Shown: positions 35,890-45,428, numbered from the stretch's first letter. The stretch: DNA of 64,000 nt from Clostridia bacterium (GCA_902363595.1 CABJAP010000002.1:170348-234347), one strand, 5' to 3'. The notes: a model not told the origin generated them from the letters alone. Numbers and translations: made by a program.

Positions 35890-36594
35890 ATGATATTTGG
35901 AGCAATTCTGGCAGGCGGCATTGGAGCTAGAATGGGAAATGTAGAAAAACCCAAACAATATTTGGAGGTCGGCGGAAAGCCTATTATTGTCCATACCGCG
36001 GAAACGTTTGCGGCATGTGAAGACTTGGACAAGGTAATTGTGCTTTGCCCGAAGGATTGGATTGATTATACCGCGGAACTTTTTAAAAAATATGGGGTCT
36101 CTCAAAATAAGATCACAGTAATTCAGGGCGGTGCAATGAGAAATGACACAATTATGAATGCTATCGCCCATATTGAAGAAAATTATGGTTTAGATGAAGA
36201 TACCGTTTTACTTACACATGATGCTGTTCGCCCTCTGGTTACAGAGCGCATTATACGGGAGAATATATCCACAGTATTGGAACAAGGGCCCTGTGATACC
36301 GTAATCCCGGCTACAGATACCATTGTGGAAAGCACAAATGGAGATACGATCACACAGATACCCAATCGGGCACATCTGTATCAGGGACAAACACCGCAGT
36401 CGTTCAGGGCGAAACAGTTTAAAGCATTATTTAATTCCTTAAATGAAAAGGAGAAGGAAACGTTAACAGATGCGGCCAAAGTATTTATTTTAAAGGGAAT
36501 CCCGGTCGCACTGGTAAAAGGCGAAACGTACAATGTTAAAATAACTTATCCGTCCGATTTGCAATTGGCGGAATCATTATTAGGAGAAAGGTAA
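35890..36594 (+). CDS. tarI: D-ribitol-5-phosphate cytidylyltransferase
   Basis: It makes CDP-ribitol from ribitol-5-phosphate and CTP for ribitol teichoic acid. The 234-aa IspD-like protein has GAILAGGIGARMG with KPKQYLEVGGKPI, THDAVRPLVTERII, and DTIVESTNGDTITQIPNRAHLYQGQTPQSF. The last stretch is shared with TarI and differs from methylerythritol IspD, and the tarJ gene next door supports the choice. AAAAAGGAG is 7 nt from the ATG, and a near-consensus promoter lies just upstream. Confidence 0.93.
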   Translation: MIFGAILAGGIGARMGNVEKPKQYLEVGGKPIIVHTAETFAACEDLDKVIVLCPKDWIDYTAELFKKYGVSQNKITVIQGGAMRNDTIMNAIAHIEENYGLDEDTVLLTHDAVRPLVTERIIRENISTVLEQGPCDTVIPATDTIVESTNGDTITQIPNRAHLYQGQTPQSFRAKQFKALFNSLNEKEKETLTDAAKVFILKGIPVALVKGETYNVKITYPSDLQLAESLLGER

Positions 36595-36596
36595 CA

Positions 36597-37622
36597 GTGA
36601 AGAATACAATTTACAGCTTGGTAGAACCAGGAAAATTTGTTGAGAAACCTGTAGAGATCGATGAAAATTTAGATGTGGTTATTGTAAAGCCAAGATTTCT
36701 ATCGATTTGTCATGCAGACCAAAGATATTACCAAGGAATGCGGTCGCCGGAGATTTTAAAGAAAAAACTTCCGATGGCCTTGATCCATGAGGGTGTAGGT
36801 GAAGTGGTTTTCGACCCAAAGGGTGAATATGCCAAAGGTATGCTTGTCGCAATGGTACCGAATACACCGGTAGAAACAGATGATATTATAGCGGAGAATT
36901 ATCTTCGCAGCAGTAAGTTCCGGGCAAGCGGTTTCGATGGATTCATGCAGGATTTAATCGATATGGACCGGGGAAGACTTGTGCCGCTTCCGGAGGGAAT
37001 TGATACAAGTGTAGCTGCTTTTACTGAATTGGTGGCGGTGAGCTATCATACGATCAATCGTTTTGACTGTATAGCCCATAGTAGACGAAACAGTATTGGC
37101 ATTTGGGGAGACGGCAATCTTGCCTACATTACATCTTTGTTGTTGAAAACACGTTTTCCTCAGTACAAGGTGTACATCTTCGGTATTGATGAGAAAAAAA
37201 TGAGTGATTTTTCTTTTGTGGATGGTACTTTTCATTGCGGCAGGATTCCTGAAGATATGGAAATTGATCATGCCTTTGAATGTGTAGGCTCAGCGGCATC
37301 CGGAATTGCAATTAATCAAATTATTGATTGTATTCATCCGGAAGGAACAATCGCAATCATGGGCGTTTCAGAGGAACCGGTGCCAATTAACACGAGAATG
37401 GTTCTGGAAAAGGGTCTGCGGATTTTTGGGAGCAGTCGTTGTGGTGTGGACGACTTCAGGAATCTTTTAGCACTCTATGAGGAAAAGCCTGATGTTGTGA
37501 ATAAATTAAAAACAATTATCGGTGAAATTATATCGGTGTATTCAATAGAAGATATGAAAAAAGCTTTTGAAGCTGATGCGGCAATGCCAGGGGGGAAAAC
37601 AGTTATGATTTGGGAGAAGTAA
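36597..37622 (+). CDS. tarJ: Ribulose-5-phosphate reductase (TarJ)
   Basis: An NADPH-dependent medium-chain dehydrogenase that reduces ribulose-5-phosphate to ribitol-5-phosphate, feeding TarI. The 341-aa protein starts at GTG, 2 nt after the tarI stop, with AGAAAGG upstream. TarJ-specific features include SICHADQRYYQG (Cys ligand), LIHEGVGEVVFDPKG (His-Glu zinc site), MVPNTPVETDDIIAENYLRSS, FGIDEKKMSDFSFVDG and DHAFECVGS. With TarI it commits the pathway to a ribitol-phosphate polymer. Confidence 0.93.
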   Translation: MKNTIYSLVEPGKFVEKPVEIDENLDVVIVKPRFLSICHADQRYYQGMRSPEILKKKLPMALIHEGVGEVVFDPKGEYAKGMLVAMVPNTPVETDDIIAENYLRSSKFRASGFDGFMQDLIDMDRGRLVPLPEGIDTSVAAFTELVAVSYHTINRFDCIAHSRRNSIGIWGDGNLAYITSLLLKTRFPQYKVYIFGIDEKKMSDFSFVDGTFHCGRIPEDMEIDHAFECVGSAASGIAINQIIDCIHPEGTIAIMGVSEEPVPINTRMVLEKGLRIFGSSRCGVDDFRNLLALYEEKPDVVNKLKTIIGEIISVYSIEDMKKAFEADAAMPGGKTVMIWEK

Positions 37623-37625
37623 TAT

Positions 37626-38984
37626 ATGAAAAAAATTTTAATGCGGGCAGCAATGGTGCCTCTGGATAATCTGAGTCCGTTTGAGATTATTTCAGAAGAT
37701 CGATTCGGCACCAATTCAGGGAATATGTTTTTTCCATATAGCCTGTCAAGGACGCTGATGGTCGATGAACAGGTACAGATTGAAGCCTTCTTAGCCAACG
37801 AGTGGTACTCGGCGAAAGCAGTCAGAGAACTGAATGAAAATTACGATTGCTTTATCATACCATTGGCGAACGCTTTCCGGCAGTCCTTTATGGTACACTT
37901 GGACAAACTCACTGCCTTAATTAAAAAATTAAAAATACCATGCATTGTGGTTGGCGTGGGGTTACAAGCTGGAGTAGATGTCAAACGTGATAAATCTTTT
38001 GTTTTTGACGAAAATGTAAAACGATTTGTTAAAGCTGTCCTGGAAAAATCAGATATTCTTGGAGTACGAGGCCAAATTACAGCTGACTACCTTAAGCATT
38101 TAGGCTTCCGTGAAGATAAAGATTACACGGTCATTGGCTGTCCATCTCTATTTATGTTTGGCGATGAATTACCGCAAATACATAGAGAAGAGTTGTCTGC
38201 GGATTCAGTAGTGTGCATAAATCGCAAAATAGGTATTCCTGCCGCGCTCCACAGATTTTTAGAAAAATGTCAGGAAATATTTCCAAATTATTATTTTTTG
38301 CCTCAAAATACCTTTGATTTTCGACTGCTTTACAACGGAGTTCCTTTGAATGCCGGAGAAGAACGTAAAGTGCCGAAGAATTATCCCAAACATTATTTAG
38401 ACAAAGCTTTTGCGGATGATCATGTGAAAGGATTTGTCAATGTGCCAACATGGATTGATTTTATCAGTAAAGCAACATTTAACTTTGGCAGCCGTATTCA
38501 TGGAAACATTGCCGGTGTGCTGGCCGGTACGCCTAGTTATATTTTTGCATCGGATGCCCGTATTTTAGAGTTGGCTGAGTACCATAATATTCCACATATG
38601 CTGGTGAAAGAGATGACGGATGATACTAACATCTTTGATATTTATGAAAAAACGGATTTTGAATCTGTTCATAGAGGGCATAAACAGCGCTTTGGAACTT
38701 ATCTTTCGTTTTTGAAAAGAAATGGATTAAAAACGGTTTACGATGAATCTAAGTTATCAGGCGATCTACCTTTTGACAAAAAAATGAAAGAATTGCAGCT
38801 ATGTCCGCCCATTAAAGCATTCGCACAGTTAGAGGCGCATGAACAGATGGAACGGACAGAGAGGTATTATAAATTCCTTATGGATAAAAATGTGGAACTG
38901 CAGTGGCTGCTTAATGACGAAAAACGGAAACTGTCGCGCAGGATCATCACGAGGCTTAGGAGATTTCATGAAACAAAGAATTAA
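37626..38984 (+). CDS. Polysaccharide pyruvyl transferase family protein
   Basis: The 452-aa protein belongs to the CsaB/PssM family that transfers pyruvate ketals from phosphoenolpyruvate to polymer sugars. Visible features are GVGLQAGVDV, LGVRGQITADYLKHLG, the GCPSLFM strand and NFGSRIHGNIAGVLAGTPSY, whose Arg-His (SRIHG) is the conserved family site. About 100 extra residues at the C-terminus form a charged helical tail with no known domain. It lies 3 nt after tarJ and overlaps the next TagF-type gene by 17 bp. The acceptor is unknown. A relationship without pyruvyl transfer cannot be excluded. Confidence 0.8.
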   Translation: MKKILMRAAMVPLDNLSPFEIISEDRFGTNSGNMFFPYSLSRTLMVDEQVQIEAFLANEWYSAKAVRELNENYDCFIIPLANAFRQSFMVHLDKLTALIKKLKIPCIVVGVGLQAGVDVKRDKSFVFDENVKRFVKAVLEKSDILGVRGQITADYLKHLGFREDKDYTVIGCPSLFMFGDELPQIHREELSADSVVCINRKIGIPAALHRFLEKCQEIFPNYYFLPQNTFDFRLLYNGVPLNAGEERKVPKNYPKHYLDKAFADDHVKGFVNVPTWIDFISKATFNFGSRIHGNIAGVLAGTPSYIFASDARILELAEYHNIPHMLVKEMTDDTNIFDIYEKTDFESVHRGHKQRFGTYLSFLKRNGLKTVYDESKLSGDLPFDKKMKELQLCPPIKAFAQLEAHEQMERTERYYKFLMDKNVELQWLLNDEKRKLSRRIITRLRRFHETKN

Positions 38985-40746
38985 CCTTATCCATGCAGGT
39001 ATATGTGAAAATAAATTATTTGTTGCACTTGAAGGCACAGTTTACGACTGCAACCATCTGGTAAAGCCAAGAGTTTTACTTTGGTTTGAGAATGGAAAAG
39101 AGGACCGTAACTTCTCCTTAAGAATAACAGACGTTCAATATGACTCTAATGGAGTATGCCGATTCAAAGGCGGATTTTATTGCTCATTAAATTGTATATT
39201 TTGGAGTACGAAAAAACAGAATCTTCCCTTCAAACTTCATTTTGATGTAATCTGTGGTGATGAGCGGAAAGAACGAGTTGATTTTTATGCCAATCCGCGT
39301 GATTTTGTTCTGCGAAGAAACGACTATGACTTGGAGTTGTGCGGCAGAACAGAACTCGCATTTCATCCTCTCCAATTAGAGACAACTGGAAATGGCCCTA
39401 TTAAAAAGCTAAGGAAATCAGCAGTACATGTATTATTGGCTGTGGCAACCTTGATATCAATCCCCTGGGGGCTGATCGAATTAATGGCATCTGCTGGTGA
39501 TTGTGTTCCCTTCGAAAAGAAGAGACGATTTGTGTATGAAAAAAAATCAGAAGGAGTACCCTTTAATCGTTCGGATAAAATTTTTGTGCTGTACAATAAT
39601 TCGCTGCGCAGAATAAAAAAGGGCTTAATTCGGATGGGATACGCAGTTTTAGCACGACTACCCAAACGCAATCAATCAGTCTCATTCATTTCCCAGCGAA
39701 GCGACCAGCTGGAAGGTAATTTCAAATTTGTTTACGATGAATTAAAAAAACATCCGCAGATCAAATTAAGATTTTTTCTTAACTTACGGACCATCGAACG
39801 GATGACTTATCTGGATATTTTCAGATTTTGCAAAGCTTGTGCCTTTAGTCAGGTGGTTTTGGTAGACGAGTATGTACCGTCTATGTATACTATCAAATTG
39901 AGAAAACCGACAAAATTAATTCAGCTGTGGCACGCCTGCGGTGCATTTAAGACTTTTGGTTTTTCAAGGATTGGGATGCCGGGCGCTCCCACGCAGGCAT
40001 CTCCTGCCCATAGAAATTATGATTACGTTACGGTGAGTTCCAGTAATATCCGGATTTGGTATGCGCAGGGTTTTGGTTTGCCAATGAAAGCAATTGTACC
40101 AACAGGCGTTCCAAGAACAGATATGTTTTCGGACCCCCAATATGTGGAGCAAGTGAGAAAACAGTTTTATGAAAAGTATCCTCAGCTGAAAACGAAAAAA
40201 ATTCTTCTTTTTGCCCCGACTTTTCGCGGTAATGGGAAAGAAACCGCCTATTACCCGATGGAAAAATTTCAGCCGGAAAAAATTTATGAGCAGACAGGCA
40301 GAGAATACGCAATATTGATCAAACAGCACCCTTTTGTTCCGGATCGTATAGAGATCCCAGACCAATATAAAGATGTTATTTTGGATATGTCTGACTTCCC
40401 AGAAATCAATGATTTGCTATTTGTTTCAGATTTAGTGATTACCGATTACTCTTCGTTGATCTTTGAGGCATCACTTTTAGAGCTTCCGATGCTTTTCTAT
40501 GTGTATGACTTAGAGGAGTATACGAACGAACGGGACTTCTATTTTGATTTTGGGCCAACGATTCCCGGAAAAAAGGTCTTTTCACAAAGCGAGCTGATTA
40601 AAGCGATTAATGAGAGTGACTTTGAGCAGGAAAAAGTAAAGGGCTTTTCCGAAAAATATTTTGATGATCACGACGGCAAGTCAACAGAAAGAGTGACAAA
40701 GCTCATTTTAAATCTCGTGCAAGGAAAGAATTATGAGAAAAATTAA
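38968..40746 (+). CDS. TarL/TagF-like poly(polyol-phosphate) polymerase
   Basis: The 592-aa protein has an N-terminal beta-rich region (residues 1-190) of the kind seen before TarL/TagF catalytic domains, and a full polymerase domain from about 230. That domain shows SQRSDQLEGNFKFVY, LIQLWHACGAFKTFGFS, PTGVPRTDMF, FAPTFRG, LIKQHPFVP and VITDYSSLIFEASLLE; both histidines are present. AGGAG 7 nt upstream of ATG 38968 decides the start; the frame itself runs up to 38839 inside the pyruvyltransferase gene. With tarI and tarJ just upstream, ribitol phosphate is the likely unit. Confidence 0.88.
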   Translation: MKQRINLIHAGICENKLFVALEGTVYDCNHLVKPRVLLWFENGKEDRNFSLRITDVQYDSNGVCRFKGGFYCSLNCIFWSTKKQNLPFKLHFDVICGDERKERVDFYANPRDFVLRRNDYDLELCGRTELAFHPLQLETTGNGPIKKLRKSAVHVLLAVATLISIPWGLIELMASAGDCVPFEKKRRFVYEKKSEGVPFNRSDKIFVLYNNSLRRIKKGLIRMGYAVLARLPKRNQSVSFISQRSDQLEGNFKFVYDELKKHPQIKLRFFLNLRTIERMTYLDIFRFCKACAFSQVVLVDEYVPSMYTIKLRKPTKLIQLWHACGAFKTFGFSRIGMPGAPTQASPAHRNYDYVTVSSSNIRIWYAQGFGLPMKAIVPTGVPRTDMFSDPQYVEQVRKQFYEKYPQLKTKKILLFAPTFRGNGKETAYYPMEKFQPEKIYEQTGREYAILIKQHPFVPDRIEIPDQYKDVILDMSDFPEINDLLFVSDLVITDYSSLIFEASLLELPMLFYVYDLEEYTNERDFYFDFGPTIPGKKVFSQSELIKAINESDFEQEKVKGFSEKYFDDHDGKSTERVTKLILNLVQGKNYEKN

Positions 40747-41887
40747 GACTGGCATTAGAATTATCCCTTTTATGATCATGAATCGAATTGCAAGCCTCTT
40801 TTTCCGTGTCAGGGAAAATAGAGTCCTTTTTGCTTCTGATGTTCGAAAAGAAATCGGCGGAAATTTAAAATTTTTATATGACTATCTGCCCGGCACTTAT
40901 GAAAAAGTAACGGATTTTAAAGAAGATCGACGGTATCGACGGTCTTTTTCGGCCTATGTCAAGCTCGCTTATAACATGGCTGTTTGCAAATATATTATAT
41001 TGGAAGATTTTTTGGACTATACAGCCTTTATGAAGGTGCGGAAGGGACAGGAAATTTGCCAATTATGGCATGGAGCCGGCGCCTATAAAAAATTTGCATT
41101 CAGCAGACAAACCAACGAAAATGAAAGCATTAAGATTCACCAGGGCTATAAACGGTATACAAAAGCGACTGTCAGTGCCGAATATATTCGCAGCTGCTAT
41201 GCGGAGGCATTTTCTATACCTCTGGAAAATGTTCAAGCTACTGGAATTCCCCGTACTGATGTTTTCTTCGATAAAGCTTATATAGAAGAGAAGCAGGCTG
41301 AACGAAAAGAGAAGTACCCCATACTGGACGGGAAAAAAATGATCCTCTTTGCACCGACTTATAGAGGAACATTGGTAAAAGATGCGGGGTATGACTTTGA
41401 GAGGTTGGATTTGAACTATTTATACGAGCAGCTAAAAGATGAATATGTTTTTGCTTTTAAATGGCATCCTGCTGCGTATAATAATCTGAAAGAGATGGAT
41501 TCCAGTCTTTTTGATCTAGAGCCATTTGAGGATTTTTACTTGGATTTATCGGAATTTAGAGATATTAATGACCTGCTTTTGATGACGGATATTCTCATTA
41601 CAGATTACTCTTCACTGATTTTTGAATATCTTTTATGCGAGAAACCGATTATCTATTTTGCATATGACCTGGAAGAATATATGGACGGACGGGGACTATA
41701 TTTTCCTTTTCAAGACTATGTTTACGGTGATGTAGTGACAGACATGCAAAACCTAGTTGAGTCGGTCAGACGTGAAAATATGGAGCCTGAGAAGCGCAAA
41801 CTTTTTTACCGCAACTTTATGGAAGCCTGTAATGGACAGTCGACAAAAAATGTTTATCAATGGATTTTTCAGCCTTCGATTAAATAA
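40733..41887 (+). CDS. TagF-family phosphotransferase (single domain)
   Basis: The 384-aa protein has the complete catalytic fold: FASDVRKEIGGNLKFLY, QLWHGAGAYKKFAFS, ATGIPRTDVFF, FAPTYRGT, FKWHPAAYNN and ITDYSSLIFEYLLCEKPI. It overlaps the preceding polymerase by 14 bp. Its compact size suggests a primase that adds one or a few polyol phosphates, with the larger neighbour extending the chain. That split is inferred. It is the last gene of the tarIJ operon; a 132-bp space with no clear terminator follows. Confidence 0.88.
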   Translation: MRKIKTGIRIIPFMIMNRIASLFFRVRENRVLFASDVRKEIGGNLKFLYDYLPGTYEKVTDFKEDRRYRRSFSAYVKLAYNMAVCKYIILEDFLDYTAFMKVRKGQEICQLWHGAGAYKKFAFSRQTNENESIKIHQGYKRYTKATVSAEYIRSCYAEAFSIPLENVQATGIPRTDVFFDKAYIEEKQAERKEKYPILDGKKMILFAPTYRGTLVKDAGYDFERLDLNYLYEQLKDEYVFAFKWHPAAYNNLKEMDSSLFDLEPFEDFYLDLSEFRDINDLLLMTDILITDYSSLIFEYLLCEKPIIYFAYDLEEYMDGRGLYFPFQDYVYGDVVTDMQNLVESVRRENMEPEKRKLFYRNFMEACNGQSTKNVYQWIFQPSIK

Positions 41888-42019
41888 CTTGTTTTCAAAT
41901 TGTTGTTCGGAATCATTATTAATTCTTTACAGCTTGTAGGGACGTGCTGTATATGTTAAGCTGATAGATAAGAAATCAAAATTAGTGTGTATTCTATTAA
42001 AAAAGAGGAGATTGTGCAA

Positions 42020-43441
42020 ATGATACAGTATAGAAAAGACAGGAGGAATAAACTGACCTCCCTGTTTTTGATTATGATCCTTACAATAACGTCTATGCCA
42101 ATAGCGATGTCGGCTATGGATGAAACGGTATACGCTCAAGGAGGAGCCCCCGGCCTTTATTATGAGAACGGTCAAATGTATGAACAGGATACTCGTAATC
42201 CGGTAGATGCAGGATTAAAGGGATGGACAGGAGCTGGAACGGTTTTAACACTTGATCATTTTAATTATAGTACGGATCAGCCGATTACTTTACAAGTAGC
42301 GCCAGGCACCACAATCGTTTTAAAAGGCGTTAATTCAATTAAGAGTACCAATGAGGACAAGCAGGTAAAAAGCACTGCAGCGGTCCAATGCATTGGAAAG
42401 CTTACAATAAAAGGAAGTGGAGCATTAACTGCATCTGCAGGAAGCGGATCTTCTTCGGCAGGAATCTCAGCAAGCAGCATCCTTATTGAAGAAGGAACGA
42501 TTATCATACAGGGTAATGCATCCACAAAGTCAGCAACAGGAATACGTGCGGGGAGCATGCAAGTGAATGGAGGCAATATTACAGCCATTGGTCTGACAGA
42601 CGATCAAGCAGGAGGTATTGGGATCCGTACAGATGCACAATATATTCAAAACGGCGGGACTGTCATTGCAAAAGGCAGCGAAGAATCCTTTTGTACGAAA
42701 GGCTTGTACGTAGGAAGCCTGTGCTTATATTATCATAAAAATGGAAGTTACATTGGACGGGCCATCCCTTTTTCTGTGAAAGGCAGCAGCCATCTGGGAA
42801 AAGCTGACCAATATAATAGCAAAACTGGAACGTATGCTTTTGCAGAGGATGTAAAAATAGGACCTGATCGAGAACATATAAGTTTTATTCCGTGTGTAAA
42901 AGTAAAATCTTTAGGGATTGATCGTGTCAAAGTTTCCTGGAACAGAGCACAAGAACCTGTTGATGGATACTTAGTTTGGAGAGCCGCATCTAGGAACGGG
43001 AATTATAAAATGATCGCAACGACCGGACAGAATACATGGACAGATACGAAGCTGCGTAAAAATCGGACATATTACTATAAGGTCCGTGCCTATAAGCAGA
43101 CTGCTAATTCGAAATACTCGTTTGTTTACGGAAGCGACTCATTACCCGTCTCAGCTTCAACACGATTAAAGGTGCCAGCGTTTAAATTAAAAGCGAAAAA
43201 GAATAAAGTAACAATTAAGTGGAAACAGGTTGCAGGCGCAACTGGGTATAAAATATATCGTGCAAACACGAAAAAGGGAAAGTATAAAGTTATAAAAAGC
43301 GTACGAAAGAACAAAAAATATGTAAATAAAAAGCTCAAACGCAATAAAAACTATTATTATAAAATGCGTGCTTATAAGAAGATGAATGGGAAAATTTGTT
43401 ACAGCCGGTATTCTAAACCAAAACTGATAAAAACCAAGTAG
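42020..43441 (+). CDS. Secreted protein with beta-helix-like domain and two Fn3-type modules
   Basis: The 473-aa exported protein has a signal peptide (basic RKDRRNK then a hydrophobic run, cleavage near AYAQ-like residues 36-40). It then has a repetitive beta-solenoid-like region (about 60-270), rich in short G-x-I-x-I strands, of the kind annotated as carbohydrate-binding in clostridia. Two C-terminal fibronectin-III-like modules (about 290-380 and 385-473) follow, with GYKIYRA and NYYYKMRAYKK strands. The modules closely resemble those of the subtilase at 23430. GAGGAG at 42005-42010 and ATG 42020 set the start; a GTG at 41987 is too early. Function unknown; binding to wall polymer is possible. 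Confidence 0.8.
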   Translation: MIQYRKDRRNKLTSLFLIMILTITSMPIAMSAMDETVYAQGGAPGLYYENGQMYEQDTRNPVDAGLKGWTGAGTVLTLDHFNYSTDQPITLQVAPGTTIVLKGVNSIKSTNEDKQVKSTAAVQCIGKLTIKGSGALTASAGSGSSSAGISASSILIEEGTIIIQGNASTKSATGIRAGSMQVNGGNITAIGLTDDQAGGIGIRTDAQYIQNGGTVIAKGSEESFCTKGLYVGSLCLYYHKNGSYIGRAIPFSVKGSSHLGKADQYNSKTGTYAFAEDVKIGPDREHISFIPCVKVKSLGIDRVKVSWNRAQEPVDGYLVWRAASRNGNYKMIATTGQNTWTDTKLRKNRTYYYKVRAYKQTANSKYSFVYGSDSLPVSASTRLKVPAFKLKAKKNKVTIKWKQVAGATGYKIYRANTKKGKYKVIKSVRKNKKYVNKKLKRNKNYYYKMRAYKKMNGKICYSRYSKPKLIKTK

Positions 43442-43535
43442 TATAATTTACAGCGCCTACTCAGCCATCAAAGCAAAACGAATATAAAGGGCCTCTTAAT
43501 ATTCCCTTACGATTCCTAAATTTTCCCGTCATTTC

Positions 43536-43564
43536 TTGCCTTTGAAGCGGTTTACTGCTATAAT
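43536..43564 (+). promoter_or_regulatory. Sigma-A promoter of the first LCP gene
   Basis: TTGCCT (43536-43541), a 17-bp spacer and perfect TATAAT (43559-43564), 30 bp before the start codon. Confidence 0.75.
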
Positions 43565-43594
43565 AAATCCGCTATACAAGAAGGAGAAAACTCG

Positions 43595-44941
43595 ATGAGA
43601 TCAGATAAGTACAGCGGAAAAAGAGACAGCAGCCGGGACACCCAGTCGTATGACGGCTGGGAAGAAACGCAGATGCTTTTTCAAAGCCGCGATCAGGAAA
43701 AAGAAGCAGAAAAAAAGCGCAGACAGCGGGAAGCTGCCTATCAGGAATATTTAGCTTTACGGGAAAATACCGATGCCAGCCGCGCGCCTGAGGATGATGT
43801 ACGGACCTATACCCGCAAAAAGCGTGCAAACAAGCAGCAATCCAGTGTCTTTGAAGAACCGAAGCCTTCCCGCAGGGAGAAAAAAGAACAGAAAAAACCG
43901 CCAGCAAAAAAGAAAAAGAAAAAAGGCAGGAGCCTCCGGCGGGTAATCCTGATCGTGCTCCTCCTTTTGATTGCGGCTGCTGCCGCGGGGATACTCTTTG
44001 TTATGGGCCTGATGGAAAAAGTGGGAACTGAGGAGATCGACCAGGCCAACCTGGGAATCAACCCACAGGTTGAGCAGGACTTGAAAAACTACCAGAACAT
44101 TGCCCTGCTGGGTGTGGACGCAAGGGATATGGAAGACTATAAGACCTGCAGGACCGATGCCATCATTATGCTCAGCATTGACAAGCAGAATAAGGCGATT
44201 CGTCAGATTTCCGTTTATCGGGATACGTATCTTCATGCCAATAAAAAATACGGCTATGATAAAATTACCAACGTTCACGCTTATGCGGGCACCACGGGAA
44301 CCCTGCACAGCTTAAATGAGAATATGGACCTTAATATCCGAGAAGCCGTCATCGTCAACTGGAAGGCGGTGGCCGATGCCATCGACGGCCTGGGCGGGAT
44401 TGATGTTGAAATCAAAAAGTCTGAAATCAAAGAGATGAACAAATATATTAAGGATACCCAGAAGAATATCGGCGGCTCCAAAGAGAAGATTAAAAAAGCC
44501 GGTATGCAGACTCTCAACGGTAATCAGGCCGTGACCTATGCGCGAATTCGAAAGGATTCGTCGGAAGGCGATTACCGCAGAAACGAGAGGATGAAGATTG
44601 TCGTTTCCGCAGCAGTGGATAAGGCAAAAAAGACCAACCCATTCAAGCTGAAGCAGATTGCCGATCAGGTAATGCCGCAGATCAGGACCAATATGGATAC
44701 CAATAGCCTGCTCAAAGTCATGTTTGCATTTCTAAGGTACGATATGACCGACAGCGCAGGATGGCCCTTTGAAACCGGAAGCTGGACCAGCTACAACGGA
44801 GCATGGGTGGGTCCGCCGGTCACCCTGAAACGCAATGTGACCGAGCTCCATGAAAAATACTTCGAACAGCCTGGGTACGAACCGACTCAGACCGTACAGG
44901 ATATAAGCAAAGAAATTTCCAGACGGACAGGGCTGTATTAG
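43595..44941 (+). CDS. LytR-CpsA-Psr (LCP) family glycopolymer transferase (first)
   Basis: LCP enzymes transfer undecaprenyl-linked teichoic acid or capsule to peptidoglycan outside the cell. The 448-aa protein has a long, highly charged cytoplasmic tail (1-115, many Lys/Glu), one transmembrane helix (about 117-140) and an LCP domain from about 165. The domain shows NIALLGVDARD, RTDAIIMLSID, SVYRDTY and the basic active-site stretch YARIRKDSSEGDYRRNERMKIV. AAGGAG 9 nt upstream sets the start. It is a paralogue of the gene at 45570. Base composition is now clearly higher in GC than in the sugar locus. Confidence 0.95.
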   Translation: MRSDKYSGKRDSSRDTQSYDGWEETQMLFQSRDQEKEAEKKRRQREAAYQEYLALRENTDASRAPEDDVRTYTRKKRANKQQSSVFEEPKPSRREKKEQKKPPAKKKKKKGRSLRRVILIVLLLLIAAAAAGILFVMGLMEKVGTEEIDQANLGINPQVEQDLKNYQNIALLGVDARDMEDYKTCRTDAIIMLSIDKQNKAIRQISVYRDTYLHANKKYGYDKITNVHAYAGTTGTLHSLNENMDLNIREAVIVNWKAVADAIDGLGGIDVEIKKSEIKEMNKYIKDTQKNIGGSKEKIKKAGMQTLNGNQAVTYARIRKDSSEGDYRRNERMKIVVSAAVDKAKKTNPFKLKQIADQVMPQIRTNMDTNSLLKVMFAFLRYDMTDSAGWPFETGSWTSYNGAWVGPPVTLKRNVTELHEKYFEQPGYEPTQTVQDISKEISRRTGLY

Positions 44942-44956
44942 GCGACAGATAATAAG

Positions 44957-45007
44957 ACTGCTGCATGAAATCACTTTTCATATGGAAAAGCGGTTTTATG
45001 CAGCAGT
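44957..45007 (+). other. Long nested hairpin after the first LCP gene
   Basis: ACTGCTGCAT (44957-44966) and ATGCAGCAGT (44998-45007) pair perfectly, with AAA/TTT continuing inward and a second stem CTTTTC/GAAAAG in the loop. There is no T-tract after it, so it is not a standard terminator. It may be an RNA-stabilising or transposon-derived palindrome. Confidence 0.6.
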
Positions 45008-45090
45008 GTGCGTTTATAGAGAATGGGCAGAGTTGCTACAAAAGGATAAAAACCATCGGCTTTTGTATCTTTTTTCAACGCGGACAGGAT

Positions 45091-45176
45091 CTGATTGGCG
45101 CTGACTTAGGCCCAATCAGGCTGCTATCGCTGACGATATTTCCTACGTAATAAAAAAGGCTCCTGCCTTTTGGTTT
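45091..45176 (+). terminator. Second hairpin pair, one weak terminator-like
   Basis: CTGATTGG (45091-45098) pairs with CCAATCAG (45112-45119). Then AAAAGGC (45154-45160), a TCCT loop and GCCTTTT (45165-45171) form a short stem followed by GGTTT. Termination is possible but weak. Confidence 0.4.
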
Positions 45177-45210
45177 ACCGTAATGAAAACCTTGGAAACG
45201 TTGAAATTCC

Positions 45211-45243
45211 ACACTAAATTTTTAAAAATCAAAAATTTAGTGT
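45211..45243 (+). repeat. Perfect 13-bp AT-rich inverted repeat
   Basis: ACACTAAATTTTT (45211-45223) and AAAAATTTAGTGT (45231-45243), separated by 7 nt. The rest of the 628-bp space between the LCP genes (44942-45569) holds no credible gene. Confidence 0.7.
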
Positions 45244-45428
45244 ACCCCTATGTATCCCGCACCCCCCATGTAGAGCCGCATAAATCAAATCAGTTTTCAG
45301 CAGGCACCCCCCTTTCAGCTACACCCCGCCAAGCCAGTTGCATCCGGGCCCTCATCCCTTGCCCAATCAGATCACCCAAATACCTCCGGCCCATATTTGT
45401 GAAGAATGTCTTAAAATGCCGCTTTTTG

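Noticed and set aside
35890..36594. IspD (isoprenoid pathway) instead of TarI
   Set aside because: The DTIVESTNG and NRAHLYQGQTPQSF stretches and the adjacent tarJ favour ribitol-5-phosphate cytidylyltransferase.
44965..45150. 61-codon open frame after the first LCP gene
   Set aside because: It lies within the nested hairpin region, has no ribosome site and looks random.
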